From an uncultured Bacilli bacterium (GTDB lineage: Bacteria > Bacillota_I > Bacilli_A > RFN20 > CAG-449), in assembly GCA_947632435.1 (NCBI GenBank), contig CANRPC010000012.1, positions 1 to 38,628 on the forward strand: DNA of 38,628 nucleotides, read 5' to 3'. Under the pieces are notes generated by a model that had not been told where the DNA came from, did no database searches, and saw only the letters and a program-made list of their open reading frames with translations. Numbering within the stretch: position 1 is the first letter of the stretch; every line of letters begins with the position of its first letter. Shown here piece by piece: positions 7,988 to 15,748 of the stretch. The position numbers and the translations under genes are program-made.

Positions 7988-8947
7988 TTACTTAGAAATA
8001 GTAGCAATCTCTGTCCAATTCTTTTGTCCTGTGACAAAATCATTTAATGGTAATCTATATTCTTGATAAATGTCTTCAATTGTAATAGTTTTCAATTTAA
8101 TTTTTAATTCTTGAAATAAACAACTAATTTTATTAATAAATGCTATGAAAGTATCTTCCCTCAACAAATATTTAAATGAAATAAATAATGCAAATAAATC
8201 TCTCTTTCCAACTATATATTCATTTTTAAAATCTGTATTTAGATTCATATTGCTATGTATTTTTGTATTACTAATGCTAAATTCTTTATTAAATATCATA
8301 TATCTCATTATTCTATTATCATGTGCACATACATTACGATACATATTTATAGTAGATAAAAAAGAAATCAATTCAGTTTTGTTTATAGAGTAATAATTAG
8401 CAATATCAAAAGCTAGCGAATCTTCTAGACATGAATAAAACATTCTCACTGTTCCAAAATCAAAAAAATTTGTTACAGCCCAAACAGGAATTTCTCTTTC
8501 TAATGAAATAAAGTGTGAATAAATTTCACTATTAGATTCTTTTTCAATTTTATCCATTATTCTAGCTAAAAGTTTAATCGTTTTATTCTTTTGTTGATGA
8601 GTTTTGAAAGTATAACTATTTGAATTTAAATATGCATATTCTCCATATTTTTTAGCAAATTCATATGCTATTTTTGTCTTCAAACTATTTTCAATTAATA
8701 ATATATAATCTAAAATTAAATTTCTAAGTTTTCTATCAAATTCATACAATGCAAAAATTTCTTCAAAAGTTGTTCCAGTTTTATAAAATTCAACAGATTG
8801 TGATTTGTCAAGGAAAGGTTCTTTAAATCCATTTATTACATTATAATAATTATGGTCTATCAATAAATTTCTTATTTTACTATTATTATCTATTTTTAAT
8901 CCCCTAGATTGAAGGATAGTTATTTGTTTATTAATATCTGAAAACAT
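7988..8947 (-). CDS. abiF: AbiF-like (Abi_2) HEPN toxin / abortive infection protein
   Basis: A 319-residue Abi_2-family (AbiD/AbiF) protein. The N-terminus has LLIDHNYYNVINGFKEPFLD, the family's YY-x-INGYK-PF-like signature, followed by TTFEEIFALYEFDRKLRNLI. The putative HEPN RNase motif R-x4-H is R204-N-V-C-A-H209 in YRNVCAHDNR, intact. Family knowledge: AbiF proteins cause abortive phage infection, are accompanied by a conserved upstream RNA, act as a toxin neutralised by that RNA, and have been proposed as relatives of the Cas13 ancestor. The ATG at 8947 has AGGAGAG seven bases before it. The leader carries the structured RNA at 8968-9032 and a terminator follows at 7911-7943, making a self-contained cassette. 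The second HEPN partner, if any, would come from dimerisation (inferred). Confidence 0.88.
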   Translation of the reverse strand: MFSDINKQITILQSRGLKIDNNSKIRNLLIDHNYYNVINGFKEPFLDKSQSVEFYKTGTTFEEIFALYEFDRKLRNLILDYILLIENSLKTKIAYEFAKKYGEYAYLNSNSYTFKTHQQKNKTIKLLARIMDKIEKESNSEIYSHFISLEREIPVWAVTNFFDFGTVRMFYSCLEDSLAFDIANYYSINKTELISFLSTINMYRNVCAHDNRIMRYMIFNKEFSISNTKIHSNMNLNTDFKNEYIVGKRDLFALFISFKYLLREDTFIAFINKISCLFQELKIKLKTITIEDIYQEYRLPLNDFVTGQKNWTEIATISK

Positions 8948-8967
8948 ACTTCAGCTCTCCTAAATAA

Positions 8968-9032
8968 TAAAAAGAGTTGGCTCCGATGAAGTCCAAAGAC
9001 CATCACCCACCGGTACACCAACCCAATGATCT
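8968..9032 (-). ncRNA. abiF RNA-like structured antitoxin RNA
   Basis: Just upstream of abiF on the same strand lies a short, relatively GC-rich segment in an AT-rich region. GGGTTGG (9018-9024) pairs with CCAACTC (8974-8980), with one G-U pair. Inside are GGTGTACCGG, GGGTGATGGTC and GACTTCATC; the last two can form an inner stem with a UUUG loop. The outer stem is followed by five T residues (8969-8973), so the RNA's own closing stem doubles as a terminator-like 3' end, 21 bases before the abiF start codon. Position, size and architecture agree with the abiF RNA motif. Assignment is from memory of the motif, without a covariance search. Confidence 0.75.
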
Positions 9033-9037
9033 ATACT

Positions 9038-9066
9038 ATTTTGTAGTATTTATCGCAAAAAGTCAA
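9038..9066 (-). promoter_or_regulatory. Promoter of the abiF RNA
   Basis: TTGACT (9061-9066) is followed 17 bases later by CAAAAT (9038-9043), a good -35 with a weak -10. It places the RNA start at about 9031-9032, at the beginning of the structured segment. Because the RNA ends in a terminator-like stem, abiF mRNA would come from read-through. Confidence 0.5.
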
Positions 9067-9206
9067 GACATATAATCTTTTCTTTTCAATTTATTATATG
9101 TAAAAAAATTATATTTATACATTTATTTTAATCTATCAGGAGCAAAAAACAAACTGATATCATTACAAATTTGTTTGCATTTGTATCAATATGGTTCTTT
9201 TTGTCA

Positions 9207-9294
9207 TGGCGGAAGAAGGGGGATTCGGACCCCCGCAGGTATTACCTCTGCTAGTTTTCGAAACTAGTCCCTTAAACCACTTGGGTATTCTTCC
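9207..9294 (-). tRNA. tRNA-Ser (anticodon CGA)
   Basis: An 88-base class II tRNA with encoded CCA. The acceptor stem is GGAAGAA with TTCTTCC; the D stem is CCC/GGG with AAGTGGTTTAA; the anticodon stem is CTAGT/ACTAG with loop TTCGAAA, so the anticodon is CGA, reading UCG serine codons. The long variable arm (AGGT-AAT-ACCT) is typical of Ser. The T stem is GGGGG/CCCCC, but the T loop reads TCCGAAT, with C where almost all tRNAs have U55. TATAAT on the minus strand (9305-9310) is the likely -10 box. The 3' side, 9067-9206, has no gene; an AAACAAA/TTTGTTT stem with T-rich sequence there may terminate the tRNA. The abiF cassette starts about 140 bases beyond the 3' end. Confidence 0.93.
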
Positions 9295-9388
9295 ACTATC
9301 GCAAATTATAGCAAAATTTCTTTTTTAACTCTATAAAATTCTTTTAAAATAAGGGATAAAAATATATAATTTTACTTAGGAGTTAACT

Positions 9389-11071
9389 ATGCTAAATATT
9401 CTTTTTAACATTTATGATTATTTCACTATTAATGAATTAAAAATTATTATTATTAGTTTTGTTTTAGCAATTTTAATTATTACTGTTTTTCTTGTTTTGT
9501 TATCTAAACAAAAAAAGGATATTAAATCAAAATTAGATAAGGTAAATTGCAGCTATATATTTATAGTTAATTTACAAACAAAAAGTGTGCAATATTTTAA
9601 AGTGTTCTCTCCATCAAAAAAATCTTCAATTGATTTAGATAGTTTTTATAATATATTTCATCGTAAATCAAAAGAAGAATTTATTAATTGGATAAAAAAT
9701 CTTTCATTGAAAAAGCCATTACAAAAAAATTATTTTATTGATCTTAATAAAAAAGGTAAAGAAAGTATTCTTTTTAAAGTTATAAATATTTCAAATGATG
9801 GTAATATGATATTTCTTCAAGAAGATAATTTTTCAAATTTGAATAAAACTATTATTAATCATAATAAAAGCAATACATTTCTCACAGAAAATGATATTGT
9901 TTCATATTATAATTCTTTAAAAGCTAGAAAAAAGAAAAATATATCTATTTATTTTTTATATCTTTTTAATCATTTTGAAAAAGCAAATAATAATTTTTCT
10001 TTTCGATTTTTAACTTTATTGAAAATACTTGATGAAATAGCTCCTTATTTTAAAGAATCTCATTATTTTTGTTTTTTAAATAATCATAAATTATGTATTA
10101 TAGATTTTAAAATAAAAAACAACAAAGAAATTTTAAAATTTGGACAAATCTTAGAATCTATTACCGAAAAGATAATTTCTTTGGAAATGCAAAATAAAAT
10201 GATTGATTATCGAATTTGTGTATTGGCTCAATTAAATTCAAAACCATTTGATTTAAAAGAAAAAATTTCTGCCGCGGAAGATTTCAGTGAATATGCAAAA
10301 AATTCTATTGATAATGAAAAACTTGTTTATTTTAATAAAAATGTCAATCTAAATACTTCATATCATTCTGTAATAGTTGATGAAGTTAATAGAATTTTAA
10401 ATTATAATGCTTTTAAAGTTAAAGCAGTATCATTTATAAATAACAAAAATGAAAAATTTTCTGGATATATTTTAAATTTTGATATTAATTCAGATATTAT
10501 AAACAATTTTGATGATTTTTCTTCAGAAATATATAATCAAGGAAAAAATAAAGAATGTTTGACTTTAGTTATTAAAGATGCTCTTTGTACTATGAAAAAC
10601 GCTTCATCAAGGATTAAAACAAAAGCTTTATTTGTACCAATTTATTTTCCATTTTTAGAATCATTAGATGAAAGTATGTTAAATTTTGATACACCAATGG
10701 TTTTTATAATTGATGGAAATATTTTAAATATTTGGTTTAATAATTTTGATAATACCAAAGCTTTACTAGATAAAGCAAAGAATTTAGGAATAAAATTAGC
10801 GCTTTTGATTAAAAGTGATAAAGCATATATTAAAGATGATTTATTAGATTATTTCTCTTATGTTCTTTTTACAAAAGATATTATTAATCAAATTGCTCCA
10901 GAATCTATTAATCGTATTTTGATTTATGAATATATTAAAAATCATCAAGAACAGGAATATATTGCTCTTGACATAGATTCTTGGTCAAAGTCAGAATTAT
11001 ATCGAATGATAGGAATTAATTATTTTTCAGGTCCAATTATTGAACAAGCAAAAGAAGTTATATTAGATTAA
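9389..11071 (+). CDS. Membrane-anchored degenerate GGDEF-EAL-like protein
   Basis: A 560-residue protein with one N-terminal transmembrane helix (about residues 16-39) and no recognisable catalytic motif. The rest follows the plan of a GGDEF-EAL protein whose active sites have been lost. A GGDEF-like region (about 170-320) ends in the typical AAEDFSEYAKNSIDNEKLVYF. It is followed by an EAL-like region: DEVNRILNYNAFKVKAV, a long middle part, KAKNLGIKLALLI, and a C-terminal MIGINYFSGPIIEQ like the G-x-x-x-x-QG-x-x end of EAL domains. No GGDEF, EAL or DDFG signatures are present. TTAGGAG precedes the ATG. The HIT hydrolase starts 11 bases after the stop, so the two are probably co-transcribed. 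The role may be as a nucleotide sensor or scaffold; the fold assignment is an inference. Confidence 0.6.
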   Translation: MLNILFNIYDYFTINELKIIIISFVLAILIITVFLVLLSKQKKDIKSKLDKVNCSYIFIVNLQTKSVQYFKVFSPSKKSSIDLDSFYNIFHRKSKEEFINWIKNLSLKKPLQKNYFIDLNKKGKESILFKVINISNDGNMIFLQEDNFSNLNKTIINHNKSNTFLTENDIVSYYNSLKARKKKNISIYFLYLFNHFEKANNNFSFRFLTLLKILDEIAPYFKESHYFCFLNNHKLCIIDFKIKNNKEILKFGQILESITEKIISLEMQNKMIDYRICVLAQLNSKPFDLKEKISAAEDFSEYAKNSIDNEKLVYFNKNVNLNTSYHSVIVDEVNRILNYNAFKVKAVSFINNKNEKFSGYILNFDINSDIINNFDDFSSEIYNQGKNKECLTLVIKDALCTMKNASSRIKTKALFVPIYFPFLESLDESMLNFDTPMVFIIDGNILNIWFNNFDNTKALLDKAKNLGIKLALLIKSDKAYIKDDLLDYFSYVLFTKDIINQIAPESINRILIYEYIKNHQEQEYIALDIDSWSKSELYRMIGINYFSGPIIEQAKEVILD

Positions 11072-11082
11072 GGAGGAAAAAA

Positions 11083-11514
11083 ATGGATATATCAAATTGT
11101 GCTTATTGTCAAAAAGGAGAATTAGTTGCTGCTTTTTCTTATTTTGCTTTAGAATTAAAAACTTCAAATGTTTATATTTTTAAAGAGCAAAGTCATTACG
11201 GAAGATTAATTATTGCTCATAAAAAACATGTTTCGGAAATTGTTGAATTAAGTGATGAAGAAAGAAATGATTTTTTTAAAGATATAAATTTAATTGCTAA
11301 AGCTATGCATCTTGCTTTTAATCCTCAAAAAATTAATTATGGTGCTTATGGGGATACAGGTCATCATTTACATTTTCATCTCGTACCTAAATATAAAGAT
11401 GAATATGAATGGGGTGGAGTATTTGAAATGAATCCAAAAAGGAAATTTGCAACTGATGAAGAATGCCAAGAAATTGCTAATAAATTAAAGGAAGCCTTAA
11501 AAAAACTAGCGTAA
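11083..11514 (+). CDS. HIT-family nucleotide hydrolase
   Basis: A 143-residue histidine triad protein. The triad HLHFHLV is in TGHHLHFHLVPKY at about residues 101-113, with a supporting N-terminal CAYC pair and AHKKHVSEIVEL. HIT enzymes cleave nucleoside phosphoramidates or AMP/dinucleotide conjugates; the sequence does not fix which. AAGGAGG precedes the ATG. It forms an operon with the degenerate GGDEF-EAL-like gene, which ends 11 bases upstream. The stop codon is embedded in the loop of the terminator at 11500-11527. Confidence 0.9.
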   Translation: MDISNCAYCQKGELVAAFSYFALELKTSNVYIFKEQSHYGRLIIAHKKHVSEIVELSDEERNDFFKDINLIAKAMHLAFNPQKINYGAYGDTGHHLHFHLVPKYKDEYEWGGVFEMNPKRKFATDEECQEIANKLKEALKKLA

Positions 11515-11527
11515 TGCTAGTTTTTTA
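11500..11527. terminator. Bidirectional terminator between convergent genes
   Basis: ACTAGC (11505-11510) and GCTAGT (11516-11521) form a stem with a GTAAT loop, flanked by an A run on the left and TTTTTT on the right. It serves the HIT operon on the plus strand and the activase operon on the minus strand, overlapping the ends of both coding regions. Confidence 0.8.
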
Positions 11528-12791
11528 TTTGCAATTTTTCTCTACCTATTGATAACATTAATTTAATTCGATTCTCTTGATTAACTTTAACTGCACCTGC
11601 ATCATAATCTACTGCGACAATATTAGCATTAGGCATAAGTTCATTTATACGGCGAATCATCCCTTTACCATTTATGTGATTTGGTAAGCATCCGAATGGT
11701 TGAGTACAAACAATATTACCATAACCAGATTCAGTAAGTTCCATCATTTCCGCGGTTAATAACCAACCTTCGCCCATTTTATCGCCATAACCTACAACAT
11801 CTTTAACTAGCGATTTTAAATGATAATATGGTGAATAGTTATAAAATACATCATATTTATTAGTTACATCAATTAATATTTTTTCAGCTTTTAAACAATA
11901 AGACATTAAAATTTTACAGAAAAGTTTTTTAATTTTACCTCCTCCATAAAGTTTATTATCTTCGATTCGATTATCAATTTTAAATAAAATAAAACCAAGA
12001 ATTCCAGGAACATTTATTTCACAATCTTGCTCTTTTAAAAATTTTTCCAATGAATTATTTCCAAGTGGAGAATATTTAACATATATTTCTCCGACAATTC
12101 CAACTTTTAATTTTGGCGTTCTTATACATTCAATATTAGCAAAATCTTGTGCTACATTTATAATGTTTTTACGTATTTTTTTCAGTGATTTATCTTTAGA
12201 GGCTTTTAATTTTTCAATAAAATAATTAGACCATTTTTCAACTAATTTATCCGTTGTCCCCTTTTCTTTTTCATATGGTTCACATTGATTTTTAAACATC
12301 ATTAAGGCATCACCATAGATTAATCCTGCAACTGCTAAACGGATAAACTTAATACTCAATTTAAAACCTGGATTTTTTTCAAGTCCAGAAAGATTTAAAG
12401 AAATAACAGGAATAAATTCTAAACCAGCTCTTTTTAAGGCTTTTCTTAATAAATGAATGTAATTAGAGGCTCTACATCCTCCACCAGTTTGAGTAATTAA
12501 TAAAGCTATTTTATGAATATCGTATTTTCCTGATTGAACAGCATTGATTAATTGGCCAATAGTTAAAATTGCAGGATAGCAAGTATCATTATGAACGTAT
12601 TTTAAGCCAGTTTGAGCAATTTCAGGGCCTGTTGATGTTAATAACTCAGCATGATAATTAAAGTTATTAAAAACCTCTTTTAAAATATTAAAATGAATTT
12701 CTGCCATCATAGGAAAAAGAATTGTATATTCTTTTCTCATTTCTTTTGTAAACAATAGGCGCCCATCTTTGTTATAAACAAGTTTTGCCAT
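11517..12791 (-). CDS. 2-hydroxyacyl-CoA dehydratase-like reductase component
   Basis: A 424-residue protein of the COG3580/COG3581-type family related to the D component of 2-hydroxyacyl-CoA dehydratases and to BadF-type reductases. Candidate FeS-ligand cysteines are in YVHNDTCYPA, TGGGCRASNY and CTQPFGCLPNH. It begins two bases after the stop of the 975-residue activase, and the two together have the length and order of a single protein of about 1,400 residues that is common in Firmicutes (activase-activase-DUF2229-reductase). It would accept electrons driven by ATP from the activase domains and perform a hard reduction or dehydration of an unknown substrate. The substrate is not known for this subfamily. 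Confidence 0.78.
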   Translation of the reverse strand: MAKLVYNKDGRLLFTKEMRKEYTILFPMMAEIHFNILKEVFNNFNYHAELLTSTGPEIAQTGLKYVHNDTCYPAILTIGQLINAVQSGKYDIHKIALLITQTGGGCRASNYIHLLRKALKRAGLEFIPVISLNLSGLEKNPGFKLSIKFIRLAVAGLIYGDALMMFKNQCEPYEKEKGTTDKLVEKWSNYFIEKLKASKDKSLKKIRKNIINVAQDFANIECIRTPKLKVGIVGEIYVKYSPLGNNSLEKFLKEQDCEINVPGILGFILFKIDNRIEDNKLYGGGKIKKLFCKILMSYCLKAEKILIDVTNKYDVFYNYSPYYHLKSLVKDVVGYGDKMGEGWLLTAEMMELTESGYGNIVCTQPFGCLPNHINGKGMIRRINELMPNANIVAVDYDAGAVKVNQENRIKLMLSIGREKLQIKN

Positions 12792-12792
12792 A

Positions 12793-15720
12793 CTAATTGC
12801 TCTTCCTTTCTTTTAATGCTGAAAGTAAAGATCTTATACGAATTTTTACTGCTCCTAAATTTGTGATTTCATCTATTTTTATCTGGGTGTAGATTTTTTT
12901 CTTTTTTTCTAATATATCTCTTATTTCATCACTTGTAATGGCATCGACTCCACATCCAAAACTTACTAGATGTATAAGATTCATATCTTCTTGATTACAT
13001 ACATAAGAAGCCGCTAAATATAATCTAGAATGATAGGTCCATTGATTTAAAGTATGAACTTTAATTTTTTTCTTTACTTTTTTAGCTATTACATCTTCAC
13101 TAACTATTGCCACATCAAAGGTTGAAATCATTTTATCAATACCATGATTAGTTTCAGGATCTAGATGATAAGGTCTACCTGCTAAAACAAAAATTTGTTT
13201 TTTCTCACTACGAGCTTTAGCAATAATTTCATCACCTTTTAATGATATTTTTTCTTTATAATCATCTAATGCTTTATAAGCTTTTTTAGTTGCTTTTTTA
13301 ACTTTATTTTCACTTATATTAGAAAAATATTTTTTAAGAACTAAAGTAAATTTTTTAGTAAAATTATTTTTACGATGTAAACCTACATAATCTTTAATAA
13401 AAATAACATTTTCTCTTTTTAAATTTTTAACATTAGCATTTATTACTTCAGGATAATATGCAACCACAGGACAATTATAATGATTATCAGATTTTTTTTC
13501 ATCAATATTATACGACATACATGGGTAAAAAATAATTTTTACACCTTGATTTATTAAATTAATTATATGACCATGTATTAGCTTTGCTGGAAAACAAACT
13601 GTATCTGATGGTATTGTTGCTTGTCCTTCTAAATATAATTTACGATTTGAAAAAGGACTTACGACAACTTCAAAATCTAATTCTTCAAATAAAGTTTTCC
13701 AAAATGGTAATAATTCATACATATTTAAACCAAGAGGAATACCTATTTTACCTCTTTTACCATGATGAACACTTTTTATCATTTTATCAAATAAATTTTG
13801 TTTATAACTATAAAGATTTAAATCTCCGTTTTGTTCTTTTTTAGTAATTGGTCTTTCGCAACGATTTCCACCAATATATTGTTTGCCGTTAGAAAATTTA
13901 TTAATTGTTAGATGGCAATTATTTTGACATAATTTACAATTTGCTACTTTAATTTCATGTTTAAAAGATTTTAATCCTTCAAGAGTAATTAAATTTGATT
14001 TTCCTTCTTGCATTGTTAATGCATATAAAGCCGCTCCATAAGCTCCCATTAAACCTGAAATATTTGGACGAACAACATCAATTTTTAATTCCATTTCAAA
14101 CGCTCTTAAAACAGCATTATTTAAAAATGTTCCACCTTGTACAACAATATTTTTACCTAAATCATCAACTGATGAAGCACGAATAACTTTGTATAAAGCA
14201 TTCTTGACAACCGCTCTTGATAATCCAGCTGATATATCTTCAATAGAGGCACCATCTTTTTGAGCTTGTTTAACCGCAGAATTCATAAACACTGTGCATC
14301 TTGAACCTAAGTCAACAGGCTTTTTAGAAAATAAACCAAGATTAGCAAAATCTTCAATATTATAGCCTAGACTAGAAGCAAAGGTTTGTAAAAATGATCC
14401 ACATCCTGAAGAACAAGCTTCATTTAAAAAGATATTATCGATAGCTTGATTATGAATTTTAAAACATTTAATATCTTGTCCACCAATGTCTATTACAAAA
14501 TCAACATTAGGCATAAATTTTTTCGCGGCAACAAAATGCGCTATTGTTTCAACTATTCCAAAATCAATTTGAAAAGCACTTTTAATTATTTCTTCACCAT
14601 ATCCTGTCGCAGCACTTGAAACAATTTTAATATCAGGTTTTAAATTATAAATTGTTTCCAATTCTTTTTTTATTAAGGGCACAGGATTGCCAGAATTTGA
14701 CATATATTTAGAGTAACGAATATTTTTATTTTCATCGATTAAAACAAGTTTGATTGTTGTAGAACCAGCATCAATACCTAAATAACAAGGACCTGAGTAT
14801 TCTTGTAAGCTTAATGTTTCAACTTTATGTTTTTCGTGTCTTAATAAAAATTTTTCATAATCTTCTTTGGTTTCAAAAAGTGGTTTTTGATAAGCAAAGT
14901 TACTTGTAGATGAATAATTTTTTACGTTAATTAATAAAGTACTTAAATCCATAACTTTATCCGCGGCATATGCTGCACCTAATGCTACATAATATAAAGA
15001 ATTTTCGGGACATTTTCCTTTAGTATTTAAAACATCGTCAAACGCCTTTCTTAATTCTTCTAAAAATGTTAAAGGTCCTCCTAAATATAAGACATTTCCT
15101 TTAATTTCTCTACCTTGAGCAAGACCAGCGATGGTTTGATTTACCACAGCGTATAAAATAGATGCTGCAATATCTTGTTTTCTAGCACCTTGATTTAACA
15201 AAGGCTGAATATCACTTTTAGCAAAAACACCACATCTAGAAGCTATAGTATAAATTTTTTCCTTTTCTTTAGCTAGATCGTTTATTTTGGAAATATCTAC
15301 ACCTAATAATGAAGCCATTTGATCAATAAATGCACCTGTACCTCCAGCACAAGTTCCATTCATTCTTACTTCTACTCCATTATTGAGGAAAAGAATTTTT
15401 GCATCTTCTCCACCAAGTTCAATTATAACATCTGTTTTTTCTTCTAAACGAAGCGTAGCAATTCTTGTCGCGTAAACTTCTTGGATAAAAGGAAATGAAC
15501 TTGCTTCAGCAATTCCCATGCCTGCAGAACCAGATAAAGCAATTTTAACATTTTCATTTTCTTTTAAAATATTAGTTTTTAAAAATGAAAGTAATTCTTC
15601 AATTTTTTTGGCTATTAAAGAAAAATGTCTTTCATATGATGAATAAATGATTTTTTCTTCTTCATTTAAAACTACACATTTAATCGTGGTTGAACCAATA
15701 TCTAAACCTATTTTTTTCAT
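12793..15720 (-). CDS. Double-domain acyl-CoA dehydratase activase (BadF/HgdC type) with DUF2229
   Basis: A 975-residue protein with two ASKHA-fold ATPase domains in tandem. The first (1-260) has LDIGSTTIKC, GGEDAKIL, GTCAGGTGAFID and SRCGVFAKSD. The second (about 310-570) has GIDAGSTTIKLV, DIGGQDIKCF, EACSSGCGSFL and GSRCTVFMNS. The cysteines in the GTC/EAC and SRC motifs are those that hold the inter-subunit [4Fe-4S] cluster in HgdC. A Cys cluster CKLCQNNC and the DUF2229 region (about 595-970; DTVCFPAKLIHGHI, FYPCMSYN) follow. It uses ATP to lower the potential of an electron passed to the reductase encoded immediately downstream. It may head an operon that the membrane protein at 15749-16732 also belongs to. 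Confidence 0.85.
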   Translation of the reverse strand: MKKIGLDIGSTTIKCVVLNEEEKIIYSSYERHFSLIAKKIEELLSFLKTNILKENENVKIALSGSAGMGIAEASSFPFIQEVYATRIATLRLEEKTDVIIELGGEDAKILFLNNGVEVRMNGTCAGGTGAFIDQMASLLGVDISKINDLAKEKEKIYTIASRCGVFAKSDIQPLLNQGARKQDIAASILYAVVNQTIAGLAQGREIKGNVLYLGGPLTFLEELRKAFDDVLNTKGKCPENSLYYVALGAAYAADKVMDLSTLLINVKNYSSTSNFAYQKPLFETKEDYEKFLLRHEKHKVETLSLQEYSGPCYLGIDAGSTTIKLVLIDENKNIRYSKYMSNSGNPVPLIKKELETIYNLKPDIKIVSSAATGYGEEIIKSAFQIDFGIVETIAHFVAAKKFMPNVDFVIDIGGQDIKCFKIHNQAIDNIFLNEACSSGCGSFLQTFASSLGYNIEDFANLGLFSKKPVDLGSRCTVFMNSAVKQAQKDGASIEDISAGLSRAVVKNALYKVIRASSVDDLGKNIVVQGGTFLNNAVLRAFEMELKIDVVRPNISGLMGAYGAALYALTMQEGKSNLITLEGLKSFKHEIKVANCKLCQNNCHLTINKFSNGKQYIGGNRCERPITKKEQNGDLNLYSYKQNLFDKMIKSVHHGKRGKIGIPLGLNMYELLPFWKTLFEELDFEVVVSPFSNRKLYLEGQATIPSDTVCFPAKLIHGHIINLINQGVKIIFYPCMSYNIDEKKSDNHYNCPVVAYYPEVINANVKNLKRENVIFIKDYVGLHRKNNFTKKFTLVLKKYFSNISENKVKKATKKAYKALDDYKEKISLKGDEIIAKARSEKKQIFVLAGRPYHLDPETNHGIDKMISTFDVAIVSEDVIAKKVKKKIKVHTLNQWTYHSRLYLAASYVCNQEDMNLIHLVSFGCGVDAITSDEIRDILEKKKKIYTQIKIDEITNLGAVKIRIRSLLSALKERKSN

Positions 15721-15748
15721 GATTTTTACTTCCTACTTCTTTTAAAAT

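Noticed and set aside
9067-9206. A direct repeat of the tRNA-Ser 3' end as an attachment site
   Set aside because: I searched by eye for the tRNA 3' sequence elsewhere in the island and did not find a copy; the partner site may lie outside the window.
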